Source of the DNA: Granulosicoccus sp045110475
GTDB taxonomy: Bacteria > Pseudomonadota > Gammaproteobacteria > Granulosicoccales > Granulosicoccaceae
Direction of reading: 5' to 3'
Assembly (NCBI GenBank): GCA_045110475.1
Contig: JBGCGC010000156.1
Span: 1 to 64,000 of the forward strand
DNA length: 64,000 nucleotides
In this document: piece after piece, positions 33,428 to 42,687 of the stretch
Layout: each line of letters opens with the position of its first letter
Numbering within the stretch: the stretch's first letter is position 1
The notes under the pieces: generated by a model
Database searches by the model: none
What the model saw: only the letters and a program-made list of their open reading frames with translations
What the model was told of the DNA's origin: nothing
Position numbers and translations under genes: made by a program

Positions 33428-34687
33428 TTATAAGTCATTGGAGGTCGAAGGTTGTGCGGTTGCCTTGACAAGTTTGCCAATCGTCAAACCCTGCACCAGA
33501 ATTGACAACACCACGATGACGTAAGTGACAGCGACAATCAGATCGCGCTCAGGGCTTGCCGGTATTGACAAGGCAAGCGCAACTGAGATACCGCCTCTTA
33601 ATCCGCCCCATGCGAGTATCTTTATGGCATGCGGGTGAAACTCGCGGTGGAGTTTGCGCAGAACGGTGACGGGCATTCCCACCGAGATCATGCGTGCTGC
33701 CAACACCATGATAGCCATACAGACACCGGCCAGCCATAGCTGTGCGTCAAGCTGAATGACTATCACTTCCAGACCTATGATAAGAAAAAGAATCGCATTG
33801 AGTATCTCGTCAATCAGCTCCCAGAAAGTGTCAAGATGCTGAACGGTTGTGTTGCTCATTGCATCTCGTCTGCCGTGATTGCCAATCATCAGGCCGGCAA
33901 CCACCACAGCGATAGGTGCAGACAGATGCAGGCCAGCAGCGGCAGTACATCCTCCGGATACCAGGGCCAGCGTCAGTAGAATCTCCACCTGATAACTATC
34001 TACACGCTTGAGCATCTGCAAGACCACCCAGCCGGCGATAAAACCAAACAGCGCTCCACCAATAGCCTCCTGTGCGAACAGGATTGCAATATGCTGAGCG
34101 CTGAAGCTTTCGCCGTTGATAGCAATACCAAAAATGGCCAGAAACACAACGATTGCAACACCATCGTTAAACAGGGATTCACCAGCAATCTTGATCTCCA
34201 GCGATTTACTGGCTCCGGCTGTCTTGAGAATGCCCATCACCGCGATCGGGTCTGTCGGGGAAATAAGTGACCCGAACAGTAAGCAGAAGATAAATGGAAC
34301 ATGAAAGCCAAATAGCTGAAACAAATAGTAAGCGCCACCTGCAACAAGGAACATGCTGGTGACAACGCCAACGGATGCCAGTAGACCGATTGTCCACTTT
34401 CGTGCCAATAGCTCATCAAGGTCGATATGCATTGCACCGGCAAACAGAAGAAACCCCAGCATTCCATTGAGCAAGGTGTTGTCAAACTCGATCTGCCCCA
34501 CGATCTGTGTCGCAACACGCTCTGCATCGCCGAAGCCCAGGTTGCCGAGCATGACAAGCAACAGCGAAAAAGCCAGTGAAATGACCATGATGCCAATCGT
34601 GTTTGGCAGCTTGAGCGTGCGGTAATTAACGTAGGAAAATAACGCTGAGACGGTGATGAGAATGCTTGTGATGCTAAGTAGCGACAT
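33428..34687 (-). CDS. CPA1-type sodium/proton antiporter
   Basis: This polytopic membrane protein of about 419 residues has roughly twelve helices. It carries CPA1 landmarks: FGSLISPTDPIAVMGILK, IAGESLFNDGVAIVVFLA with the ion-binding ND pair, and AWGGLRGGISVALALSIP near the end. Family members exchange Na+ or K+ for protons across the inner membrane. I prefer the ATG at 34687, which starts just before the first helix; a GTG at 34732 with GGA upstream is an alternative. It converges with the hybrid kinase gene. Confidence 0.92.
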   Translation of the reverse strand: MSLLSITSILITVSALFSYVNYRTLKLPNTIGIMVISLAFSLLLVMLGNLGFGDAERVATQIVGQIEFDNTLLNGMLGFLLFAGAMHIDLDELLARKWTIGLLASVGVVTSMFLVAGGAYYLFQLFGFHVPFIFCLLFGSLISPTDPIAVMGILKTAGASKSLEIKIAGESLFNDGVAIVVFLAIFGIAINGESFSAQHIAILFAQEAIGGALFGFIAGWVVLQMLKRVDSYQVEILLTLALVSGGCTAAAGLHLSAPIAVVVAGLMIGNHGRRDAMSNTTVQHLDTFWELIDEILNAILFLIIGLEVIVIQLDAQLWLAGVCMAIMVLAARMISVGMPVTVLRKLHREFHPHAIKILAWGGLRGGISVALALSIPASPERDLIVAVTYVIVVLSILVQGLTIGKLVKATAQPSTSNDL

Positions 34688-34732
34688 GGGCTTTATGTTT
34701 GGCAGGCAAAAGGGACGTTCGTTGGGCAACAC

Positions 34733-35116
34733 TTAATCCTGCTCCACAGTCTAGTAAACTATTGACCTGATAGTGTCTAAACGTAATAACTTCTGGTTGT
34801 TCAAGGTAAAAAATCGTCAAATAATATTAACCCTGACCTATGAATGAAATCACGGAGACGCCCAGTCCAAATCATTTTGGAAGGACGGCCTCTCGCATCC
34901 CCTATGTCCTTAGCGAAGTTAGCTCAGGCAGCCTGGCCCGATCAGACATGCAGTCTGGATTGCGTCGCGCTGCGCTCAGCCGGGCTGCGATCAGCTTCTT
35001 GCCTGGGCGGTCCTCACGAAATCGGCTACGAACAACAGGTCTGTTCGGAGCCGGCCTTCCAGAAAGGATTTGCCGAGGGCGGCCTCACGCTCTCATGACG
35101 GGTTCAGGCTAGGCGA
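34733..35116. other. Intergenic region with three copies of a short motif
   Basis: I see no convincing gene in these 384 bases; two overlapping plus-strand frames of about 85-90 codons have no recognised protein. A motif of the form GGRCGGYCCTCWCG recurs at 34883-34895, 35005-35018 and 35077-35089, all in the same orientation with small changes. Small hairpins such as CAGAC/GTCTG (34947-34961) and GAACA/TGTTC (near 35029) are also visible. This could be a decayed gene or a repeat remnant. It also holds the promoters of the two divergent genes. Confidence 0.4.
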
Positions 35117-35845
35117 ATGAGGTTGCACGAGCACTCTGGTCTGACGTACGAGCTGCTTGTATCCCGTCGGGCAAAGCGGGCCTCATTGAGAGTCGTTCCC
35201 GGCAGGGGGCTGGTAGTCAGCATCCCTTCTCGCTTTCCTCGTCGTCAGGTTGCAGAACTTATTGACAATAATCGTTCGTGGATTATCGCTTCGCTGGCCG
35301 ATCTGGAAGCAAGAATACCGCCTCGTTTCAAGCAATGGCCTCCTCGCAGGCTCCAGTTGTTCGCGCCGCAGACACACTTGCTTTTGCGCTATGAGGGTGA
35401 GCCTGTATCCGTTATTTCCGGGGAAAGTGGATGGGTTGAGCTTCACCGATCCATCAAGTCCCCATCGCACAACAGATCAGCGGTAGCACAGGAGATTGCT
35501 GATTATCTGAAAGTGCTTGCGCGCCAGTTTCTCCCGCCGCTGCTTGCTTCGCACGCGCATTTGCACGGCTTTCACTATCAGCGTGTGAGCATACGAGGTC
35601 AGAGAAGCGTCTGGGGTAGTTATTCATCCAGTGGAACCCTCAGCCTGAATTACAAGCTATTGTTTCTCAGTCGGGAGCTTGTCGACTATGTCTTGCTGCA
35701 CGAGCTTACCCATACCGTACATCTTGATCACTCTGCCGCATTCTGGAAGCGGCTTTGTGCAGTGAACGTCAATGCCCGTGTGCTAGATCGCAAGCTTGCA
35801 GAAGCAGGACCCCAGGTGCCCCCATGGCTTGAGCTGGCCAGATAG
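35117..35845 (+). CDS. YgjP-like zinc metallopeptidase (M48-related, DUF45)
   Basis: The 242-residue protein has the zinc-binding motif in YVLLHELTHTVHLDHSAAFW, an HExxH followed by H. The N-terminal beta half has VSRRAKRASLRVVPGRGLVV and the middle has QRSVWGSYSSSGTLSLNY. All match the YgjP/DUF45 family of SprT-like metallopeptidases. It is cytoplasmic. The physiological substrate is not known. An AGGCGA lies just before the ATG. Confidence 0.9.
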   Translation: MRLHEHSGLTYELLVSRRAKRASLRVVPGRGLVVSIPSRFPRRQVAELIDNNRSWIIASLADLEARIPPRFKQWPPRRLQLFAPQTHLLLRYEGEPVSVISGESGWVELHRSIKSPSHNRSAVAQEIADYLKVLARQFLPPLLASHAHLHGFHYQRVSIRGQRSVWGSYSSSGTLSLNYKLLFLSRELVDYVLLHELTHTVHLDHSAAFWKRLCAVNVNARVLDRKLAEAGPQVPPWLELAR

Positions 35846-35975
35846 TCCGGAGTGACAGAAATCCGACTTTAACCTTGAAAGTATTCTGCTATCCTTTTTT
35901 CTAGCTTAGCCAGATAGACAGCAGTCTGGACCGGGGTTAGCTCTTGTATCTACCGTCTCAGACCTTGAACCCATC

Positions 35976-36749
35976 GTGTTACTGAAGCCTTCAGAAGAAT
36001 TAGTGGTGCGCAAACAGCAAAGCGTCAACGTATTGCAGGTAATACCGCTTGTGCTGGCAGCCTTGCTTGTCACGGTCGGTTTGTCCATGTACCTGAGTGA
36101 TACCAGCAATATCATTGATGCGGTGCGGTCTATCATTGTGGTGTTTGGTGGAGCGCTAGCCGGGTTGCTGTTGAGTTTTTCCATGCCACAGATTCACCAG
36201 GCCTTGCAGTTGGCGCTTAGTCGTGGAATTCAGGGGGGTAACTCGCCGGTACAGATGATTCGTGCCATGCTCAAGGTATGTGAAGTCAGTCGCCGTGACG
36301 GTTTGCTGGGCGTTGCGGAGATTCGCTCGAACTCGTCTGAGGTCGAAGAGATTTGCCAGTTGGTCGGTGATGCTGCCAATGATTCATCGATTCGGTTTGC
36401 GCTGGACAGGCGATTGGCTGGTGAGCGTGTTCATCATCAGATGGCTACCGATGTTTTTCTTTTTGCCTCCCTGTACGCGATAGTGTTCGGATTCCTTGGC
36501 TCACTGTTTCGTTATGTGAGTGCGGCCTCAGATGCGTTATCAGGTAGCACGTTTCTACCCTTCGTATCTGGTGCAAGCCTCGCTATCATGTTGAGCGTAT
36601 TAATTGCGCGACTTCGTGCAGCGCATTTGCGGGAAATGGTCATCACCGAAATTGCCTATCGAGGGGCGGTGATCATGCTTGAGGACAACAACGTGCAACG
36701 ATTGCACACCCGACTTGCATTACTGGTTCCACCGGGATTCCGATCGTGA
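35976..36749 (+). CDS. MotA/TolQ/ExbB-like membrane protein
   Basis: The 257-residue protein has two N-terminal helices (IPLVLAALLVTVGLSMYL and a second around IIVVFGGALAGLLLSF) and two later ones near residues 165-215. The segment VSRRDGLLGVAEIR matches the RREGLLALE box of flagellar MotA. It therefore looks like a proton- or sodium-channel subunit of the MotA family. There is no MotB, flagellar or Tol gene next to it. The first codon is GTG at 35976; another GTG at 36003 or 36006 is possible. Its stop overlaps the PilZ gene start by four bases (GTGA). Confidence 0.75.
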   Translation: MLLKPSEELVVRKQQSVNVLQVIPLVLAALLVTVGLSMYLSDTSNIIDAVRSIIVVFGGALAGLLLSFSMPQIHQALQLALSRGIQGGNSPVQMIRAMLKVCEVSRRDGLLGVAEIRSNSSEVEEICQLVGDAANDSSIRFALDRRLAGERVHHQMATDVFLFASLYAIVFGFLGSLFRYVSAASDALSGSTFLPFVSGASLAIMLSVLIARLRAAHLREMVITEIAYRGAVIMLEDNNVQRLHTRLALLVPPGFRS

Positions 36750-37123
36750 ACGACATCGTTGTCAAGGCAGTACCCAGTGGTCGCACGGCGTATCCGGTTG
36801 TCCCAGATCCGGATAATCCCATTATTCTCCAGATCGATGGCAGATTGATGCGCGTACTGGACATAAGCGCCAGTGGCTTTACCTTGTCAGCTGATGTCAT
36901 TGCCAGCGGCAGGCGATACCCGTTCAGTATGGATTTGCCGACAGCCGGTCGTTCCATAGGTGGATACGTGGATGTGTTGCCAGCAGAGGACGAAGAACAA
37001 CTGCAGTGTCGATTCGTAAACTTGCTTGTAGAGGAGCAGGATGCGCTCCATCAATATGCGCTGATCCGGCAAAAAGACGCCATCCGCTCACTGCGCACAG
37101 CTTCATCCGGCGGAACTTTCTAG
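36746..37123 (+). CDS. PilZ domain-like protein
   Basis: This 125-residue protein has the beta-barrel pattern of PilZ domains, with MRVLDISASGFTLSA matching the D/NxSxxG box. The RxxxR box expected before it is not clear, so binding of cyclic di-GMP is unsure. The start GTG overlaps the stop of the MotA-like gene. Translational coupling of a MotA-like channel to a PilZ protein suggests control of the channel or motor by a second messenger, which is inference only. Confidence 0.65.
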   Translation: MNDIVVKAVPSGRTAYPVVPDPDNPIILQIDGRLMRVLDISASGFTLSADVIASGRRYPFSMDLPTAGRSIGGYVDVLPAEDEEQLQCRFVNLLVEEQDALHQYALIRQKDAIRSLRTASSGGTF

Positions 37124-37137
37124 GAGGGTCTGAGCCA

Positions 37138-38256
37138 ATGCCTCTTGCTCGCTATGATGCGGAAGTCAGTAGTGGGGTACTGCGTGTTGATGTTGAGCAA
37201 CGTGCCGTCATGCAGAAACTCGACCTGATAGGAGATGAGCTGAAACGTCGTCAAAACTGGGTAGCACCATCGCGCTCCTTGTTCGCCCGATGGAAAAAAC
37301 CCGAACAGGTCAACGTTAACGGCATTCAGGGTCTGTATTTGTGGGGAGGTGTGGGTAGGGGGAAGACCCTTCTTTGTGATTTGTTTTTTGATTCAGTGCC
37401 CTTCCAGGATAAGACCCGTCTGCATTTTCATCGTTTCATGCAACAGATTCATACTGATCTGGGTAAGCTTGACGGGGTAGAAAATCCAATGGATACGATT
37501 GCTGATGAATGGTCATCGCATTCACGATTACTGTTGCTCGATGAGATTCACGTTAACGATATTACTGATGCGATGTTGCTTGGTGGACTGTTGACTGCAC
37601 TCTTCCGTCGCGGAGTGACCCTTGTAACAACCTCTAATGTACCGCCGGAAGGTCTATATAAGGATGGCCTTCAGCGGGCAAGATTTCTTCCCGCTATTGC
37701 CCAGATCAGAAAACACACACACGTGCAGGAGATGGTAGGGGTTACTGATTACCGCTTGCGAATTCTCAAGCAAGAGCCTGTGTATCGCGTAAGCAAATTT
37801 GTCGATGGTGTGTCAGACCAGCGAACTCAACAGGTAATGCAGGAGTACTTTGACCGAATACGCGCAGATTTCGATACCCGGGATTTGAGTATAGAGATCA
37901 ACTCACGAACAATTCCAGCGATAGGTCAATCTGCCGATGTTGCCTGGTTCAACTTTGATACCTTGTGCAATACCAGTCGGTCAACTCAGGATTATATAGA
38001 GCTGGCTAGCCTGTTTCAGACCATACTCATTAGTGATATTCCAGTGATGGATGACTCTTCCAACGATTCTGCCAGGCGTTTTGTGAATATGATTGATGAG
38101 TTTTACGATCGACATGTCAAACTCATCGTTTCCGCTGAGGCGCGTGCAGACAAACTGTACAAGGGCACCCGGTTAGCGTTCGAGTTTCAAAGGGCAGCCA
38201 GTCGCCTCTTTGAGATGCAGACTACAGACTATTTAAGCTCTAGCCATCTGGCATGA
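37138..38256 (+). CDS. zapE: Cell division ATPase ZapE (AFG1 family)
   Basis: The 372-residue AAA+ ATPase has Walker A in LWGGVGRGKTLLCDLFF, the following RLHFHRFMQQIH, Walker B in LLLLDEIHVNDITDAM and LVTTSNVPPEGLY, all diagnostic of ZapE/AFG1. In E. coli ZapE associates with the Z ring and is needed under low oxygen or heat stress. The ATG at 37138 is preceded by AGGAGG, and the upstream in-frame residues run out of frame over the PilZ gene. It is 14 bases after the PilZ stop, so a three-gene operon is likely. Confidence 0.94.
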   Translation: MPLARYDAEVSSGVLRVDVEQRAVMQKLDLIGDELKRRQNWVAPSRSLFARWKKPEQVNVNGIQGLYLWGGVGRGKTLLCDLFFDSVPFQDKTRLHFHRFMQQIHTDLGKLDGVENPMDTIADEWSSHSRLLLLDEIHVNDITDAMLLGGLLTALFRRGVTLVTTSNVPPEGLYKDGLQRARFLPAIAQIRKHTHVQEMVGVTDYRLRILKQEPVYRVSKFVDGVSDQRTQQVMQEYFDRIRADFDTRDLSIEINSRTIPAIGQSADVAWFNFDTLCNTSRSTQDYIELASLFQTILISDIPVMDDSSNDSARRFVNMIDEFYDRHVKLIVSAEARADKLYKGTRLAFEFQRAASRLFEMQTTDYLSSSHLA

Positions 38257-38283
38257 ATTCGCCGGCTACAGCCGCGTGCGCTG

Positions 38284-39423
38284 TTAGTTGACACCCTGAG
38301 TCGGATTCCACGGTATTCGCCCGGTCAGAAAATGTCCAAATGCTGCCCAGCCACGCACGTGGTCACAAACCACTTTGACGGCAACAAGGATAGGTACGGC
38401 CATTAGCACGCCGGGAATACCCCACAGCCAGCCCCAGATCGTCACGCTTAAAAACACAGCTACGATGTTCAGGGACATGCGATGTCCTATGATAAACGGC
38501 GTGACGAAGCTGCCCTCAATTAACGTGCAGCCATAGTAAAACAACGGGGCCAGCAGGGCAGGACCGATGGAGTCGAATGTCGTCAGCGATACGAGACCAA
38601 CGGCTACGGCACCAATGATTGCGCCAACGAACGGAAGAAAGTTCAGAAACATCGCCACGATTCCCCATACCAATGGATTCGGAACATTCAGTAAATACAT
38701 GAGCAGTGCTATGACAGCCCCAAGTCCGGCGTTTATCATCGTAATTGTCAGCAGGTAGCTTGATACTTTGTTTTCAATGGCATAAACAATCTTTAGCGCC
38801 TGTTTTTTTTCTGACAACCCGGGCATCAGGTCCAGCAGTTTTTCGTGAAAGAGTGTTCCTGTGGCGAGTAAAAAAAGCGCCATGAACAAAGCGATACCGA
38901 ATGATGTTGCGCTGGTTGCGAATGTAGACGCAGCTGTAGTAATCAGGCTGGGTTGCTCAACAGCGACTGTTGAAACTTTCTTGCTGTTGATGGATTCAAC
39001 CAGCTCTTCTAATTGGCCTGATGCCTCTTTTGCCGATTCGATGGGTTCCTTGTAGTCAAGCAACCGTTGTTCAATTTTTGCCTTGACTTGAGGCGCGGAG
39101 TCTACGAGTTCACTCAGTGAATCACTTAAGCTGTAGGTTCCCAGTACCACCACTAGTCCAGCGATGCCAACCATGAGGAAAGACACCACTGGAGCAGGTA
39201 TCTGATATCGAGATAATGAGCGAACGACTGGACTGAGAGTCATCGCCAACAGTAACCCAAGCACCAGCGGCATGATCAGGTCGCGACCGAAATACAACAC
39301 ATTGGCTGCCAACATGAGTGCGATAAGAATCAGCGTTCTATGAATCGCTCGCAGCGTGCGTTGTGCCGTCGGTTCGTGCTCCATGCTGGCCGGTGGGCTT
39401 TCCAGAGATGCTTTTTCGTTCAC
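38284..39423 (-). CDS. AI-2E family (PerM-like) transporter
   Basis: The membrane protein has about eight helices in the PerM/TqsA arrangement: an N-terminal pair, a long soluble amphipathic region (LVDSAPQVKAKIEQRLLDY) and C-terminal helices. The late PLVWGIVAMFLNFLPFVGAI and SLNIVAVFLSVTIWGWLWGI are typical of the family. Members export diverse small molecules or ions; transport of autoinducer-2 is known only for TqsA. The frame extends to 39561, but the GTG at 39423 gives a 379-residue protein that starts closer to the first helix; an ATG at 39383 is also possible. Confidence 0.85.
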   Translation of the reverse strand: MNEKASLESPPASMEHEPTAQRTLRAIHRTLILIALMLAANVLYFGRDLIMPLVLGLLLAMTLSPVVRSLSRYQIPAPVVSFLMVGIAGLVVVLGTYSLSDSLSELVDSAPQVKAKIEQRLLDYKEPIESAKEASGQLEELVESINSKKVSTVAVEQPSLITTAASTFATSATSFGIALFMALFLLATGTLFHEKLLDLMPGLSEKKQALKIVYAIENKVSSYLLTITMINAGLGAVIALLMYLLNVPNPLVWGIVAMFLNFLPFVGAIIGAVAVGLVSLTTFDSIGPALLAPLFYYGCTLIEGSFVTPFIIGHRMSLNIVAVFLSVTIWGWLWGIPGVLMAVPILVAVKVVCDHVRGWAAFGHFLTGRIPWNPTQGVN

Positions 39424-39694
39424 TTGATGCCGACCACTCAAAGTTGAATTCTGAAATAAACAACGAAATACGTAAGTACTTGCACTTTCATCGTAAAGCT
39501 GTGCGATTGCTGACTGATTAGTCTGCGAGACTGTTGCCGACAGAGTCAGCGACACAAGCATATCGTTTTCCGCCAGTTTTTTCTTCTCTATTAGTAGCGG
39601 TTTGATAGTGGCGGTCTAACATATCTGTTGTTTTTGTTCAGCAGCAGGAACTATTTAAAATATCTTGAAATATCTGGTTAAACAGTAATTTGAT

Positions 39695-40729
39695 TTATAC
39701 AGTGGTTGGGGGTTGTGAAGCATCCGCTATAATGCTGTGGATCAAAGACAGCTTGTTGACGATAGCTGGACTGAGTACGAACGGATAAGCATCAGCCTGC
39801 CCCAGACTACGATTAAGCATGTTCAAGGCAACTGATATTGGTAGCCAACGTTCCATTAGCAGGGTCATATCGTCACACTGATACGGGTCCAGGGTTGGTG
39901 TTTCCGGGACGGACATATTGCGGCCCGTTATCGGATCCAATGTCAGTCCCAGCTCACCAGCGCATTCCAGTGCGTCCACCAGGTGGAAATAGTGGGCCCA
40001 GGTTTCCGCCCAGTCCTCCCAGGCATGAGCGCTGGCATAGGCGCTGATGTAGCTGCTTTTCCAGTTGGCCGGAGGACCAGACTTGTAGTGCGTGTCCAGT
40101 GCCTGAGAGTAGTCGGCTGTATCATCCCCGAACAGCGAGCGTACTCTGGGTAGCCAGGACGTATCGCGGACCAGACGGTCCCAGTAGTAATGGGCTGATT
40201 CATGGCGAAAATGCCCCAGCAGCGTCCTGTAGGGCTCACCCATCGTCTGTTTTGCCGCTGCGCGGTAGGCGTCGTCAGCTTCTCTGATGTTGATGGTAAT
40301 CACGCCATTGGCATGACCAGTTCTAACGACAGGGCCCTGCTCTTGCGCTTCTGCATCCAGAAAATCAAAAGCCAGGCCGGTCTGTGGATGTGTGTCCTGG
40401 CTGAAAACCGGGAGCCCGAAACGCAACAGGGAGTAGACAAGATGGTTTTTTTCGAGCTGTATTTTCTTCCATAGCGCCAGATTGTTGGGGTCTGACAGGT
40501 TTGGAATTGTGCGGTTCAGATCGCAGGCAACGCAGAAGCCATCCGGCGAGTCGGCGCTGGCCAGCCAGTTGCAGGCGTTAAATTTTATGCCATTGACACA
40601 CAAAGGAGTGTCGGGTGCGTGAATGGACATGGATTTCGGGTCAAATGCCAGCTCACTGCTACACCTTACGCAGCAGTTGTTCTGGAAATAAACAGCATGA
40701 CCACAGGCACTGCATTCATAGAGTTTCAA
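39695..40729 (-). CDS. Zinc-ribbon putative metallopeptidase (COG4307-like)
   Basis: The N-terminus has two CxxC pairs (LYECSACGHAVYF and CCVRCSSEL) forming a zinc ribbon, followed by FNACNWLASADSPDGFCVACDLNRTIP. The C-terminal part contains FRHESAHYYWDRLV, an HExxH-like zinc site, and AYASAHAWEDWAETWAHYFH, the distal motif of the family. The protein has 344 residues and no signal peptide. The family has no known substrate, to my knowledge. Confidence 0.85.
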   Translation of the reverse strand: MKLYECSACGHAVYFQNNCCVRCSSELAFDPKSMSIHAPDTPLCVNGIKFNACNWLASADSPDGFCVACDLNRTIPNLSDPNNLALWKKIQLEKNHLVYSLLRFGLPVFSQDTHPQTGLAFDFLDAEAQEQGPVVRTGHANGVITINIREADDAYRAAAKQTMGEPYRTLLGHFRHESAHYYWDRLVRDTSWLPRVRSLFGDDTADYSQALDTHYKSGPPANWKSSYISAYASAHAWEDWAETWAHYFHLVDALECAGELGLTLDPITGRNMSVPETPTLDPYQCDDMTLLMERWLPISVALNMLNRSLGQADAYPFVLSPAIVNKLSLIHSIIADASQPPTTV

Positions 40730-40766
40730 TCAATATCTCACCGGGCAGGGGCAATGCCCTGACTCA

Positions 40767-42059
40767 TCATGTATTTTCGAGTGCCTCTGGCAGGGAATAA
40801 GCCAGAGCGGCACCTGCTGCGGAAATCAGCGAAAGAAGTATGATCATACCTATGGGACTCAACCACGTTGCAACAATTCCCGAGATAATTCCCATACACA
40901 GGATGATGATACCGATTAGCGTATTACTTATCGCAACGTAATCCACCCGGTTGCCATCGCTGGCTATATCGACCAGATAGGTCTTGCGTCCTACGCGAAC
41001 GCCCTGATGGGATATTTCGAGCAGAAAATACAAAACAGGCACTAACCATAACGAGTCGAACGCCTCCGGCGTTGTCTGATGCACAGCAACGGTCAGTGCG
41101 CCCAATACGCTCACGCAGATCGCTGAGGCTTGCAATACCCAGCGTGATGAACGGTCAGAATAGTATCCCCAGAATGGTGAACTGACGAAACTTGCCAGGC
41201 CGCTAGCCAACAGCAAGGCGCCAACCGAGCCCAGTGCCTCGTTGCCAGAAACACTCAACATAACGTACCACGGTGCTACCAGTGCAGTAGACACCAACAA
41301 GGAGCGGACTATGACAAATTTGCGGAATGAGGGTTGATCGCGCAGTAAGGCCCAGCGTTTGGCCATCGTGGATGATGTTTCATCGTCATTGTTGTGTTCG
41401 TGCTCATCCAGACGTGAAAACAGGGCGGTGGCAAGCCACCAGCTTACGGCGGCCAGACCCAAAAAGACAATAAGCAGATTCGCACTCTCACGCTCTGGCA
41501 TGATCAATAGAGCCAGAGAGATTACGACCGTGGCGAAACCGGCAGCACTGGAGGCCCATCCGGTTGTCTTGCCCCTGAAACCACCAGGAACCATCTTGCC
41601 AAGAACGGCTTTGTAACTGATTGAGCACAAGGCCCGGGCGACGCTTAAAACTCCGAGGCAGACTATTAAAGCCCAACCGGCCCGGTCTCCGTTGAGCAAC
41701 CAGGCACTGAGCATCATGCCGATGGCAGCAACGCCCTGGATCAGTGTGCCCAGACTATAGACCGGACCCAGACGCCGGTATCGATTGGTAAAGTTGGCCA
41801 GCCACACCTGAGGCAGCAGTGCCCCGGATTCACGCAGTGGAACAAGCAATGAGATGGCTAGTACCGATGCCCCCTGAGACTGCAGTAGCGCTGTTAACGT
41901 TATTTTCGGGTTTGACAGAGTGTCTGCTGTTTTCGTAAGAAACGTGCTTGCCACAAGAATCATCACGGCACGCGCCGTCAGTGCCTGCGAGTCATCTTCC
42001 GCAGATACCTTGTACAGTCGGTTTTCCAGTTTCTGCTGGAGCCAGGCAAACGCTTGCAT
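40767..42059 (-). CDS. MFS transporter
   Basis: This 430-residue protein shows twelve hydrophobic helices and an MFS layout, with FTNRYRRLGPVYSLGT in the loop after helix 2 and a charged central loop (LDEHEHNNDDETSSTMAKRW). The N-terminal 30 residues (LQQKLENRLYKVSAEDDSQ) are hydrophilic. The substrate is unknown. The ATG at 42059 is preceded by AAGGAAA at good spacing, so I did not take the longer frame starting at 42143. Confidence 0.9.
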   Translation of the reverse strand: MQAFAWLQQKLENRLYKVSAEDDSQALTARAVMILVASTFLTKTADTLSNPKITLTALLQSQGASVLAISLLVPLRESGALLPQVWLANFTNRYRRLGPVYSLGTLIQGVAAIGMMLSAWLLNGDRAGWALIVCLGVLSVARALCSISYKAVLGKMVPGGFRGKTTGWASSAAGFATVVISLALLIMPERESANLLIVFLGLAAVSWWLATALFSRLDEHEHNNDDETSSTMAKRWALLRDQPSFRKFVIVRSLLVSTALVAPWYVMLSVSGNEALGSVGALLLASGLASFVSSPFWGYYSDRSSRWVLQASAICVSVLGALTVAVHQTTPEAFDSLWLVPVLYFLLEISHQGVRVGRKTYLVDIASDGNRVDYVAISNTLIGIIILCMGIISGIVATWLSPIGMIILLSLISAAGAALAYSLPEALENT

Positions 42060-42223
42060 GTGTTCAATTTTCCTTGTTTTGACTGTCCTGCAGATAGAGC
42101 GTGTAAAGTACAGCCCTGTTAGTTGTTGTGCCAAGTATGACAAGGAACGGGAAAAATACAGGCAGGCGACAAATGAAAGTAATATTTACACGCGATACAG
42201 GGCTGATCTGCTGTTCAATGTAT

Positions 42224-42293
42224 GGTCTGTGGTCTGTGGTCTGTGGTCTGTGGTCTGTGGTCTGTGGTCTGAGGTCTGAGGTCTGAGGTCTGC
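42224..42293. repeat. Heptamer tandem repeat, ten units
   Basis: GGTCTGT occurs six times without interruption (42224-42265), followed by three GGTCTGA units (42266-42286) and a GGTCTGC (42287-42293). Seven is not a multiple of three and the tract is intergenic. It lies 165 bases upstream of the MFS gene start and 134 bases upstream of the small membrane protein gene. Unit number could change by slippage. Confidence 0.95.
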
Positions 42294-42426
42294 ACATCAG
42301 ATTTGCCAGTCTTGCATTACCTGTCTGCAATCAATTCAGCGTTCAAGCATCCATCAGGACGTATTTCTGGTCTTCCGTACTACGGAATTTCACTGTACGG
42401 CCTGATCTTTTAATTCGAGGTTTAGC

Positions 42427-42603
42427 ATGTCTATAGAAGTATCTGGCTTTTTAGGATTTTTATGGTTGATAGTCAGCGTCTGGGCTATTGTTCGTACCGT
42501 ACAGAGTACCGCCGGCACAGGTAAGAAAACCCTGTGGATAGTACTTATTCTGGTTTTGCCCGTAATTGGAGTCATAGCCTGGTTCTTTCTCGGTCCAAAG
42601 TAG
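42427..42603 (+). CDS. Small membrane protein, PLDc_N-like
   Basis: This 58-residue protein has two helices: GFLGFLWLIVSVWAIVRTVQ at the N-terminus and LWIVLILVLPVIGVIAWFFL at the C-terminus, ending with GPK. The pattern of helix, short charged loop (TAGTGKKT), then LPVIGVIAWFFLGP matches the phospholipase D nuclease N-terminal (PLDc_N) family of short membrane proteins. Function is unknown; members often sit with envelope stress genes. It precedes the MscS gene by 84 bases on the same strand. Confidence 0.8.
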   Translation: MSIEVSGFLGFLWLIVSVWAIVRTVQSTAGTGKKTLWIVLILVLPVIGVIAWFFLGPK

Positions 42604-42687
42604 CTTTGCCTTTGCAAGAAGTTTCGTCGGGCTCGATGTCAGAAGCCCGGTCGTCAGTAGATTCAAGTCTGTAGAGCGTCAGACCTT

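Noticed and set aside
34840..35112. Two overlapping plus-strand frames of about 85-90 codons between the antiporter and metallopeptidase genes
   Set aside because: Arginine- and serine-rich composition typical of GC-rich non-coding frames; no family, and repeated DNA motifs explain part of it.
42224..42293. CRISPR-like array
   Set aside because: Units are 7 bases with no spacers; it is a simple tandem repeat.
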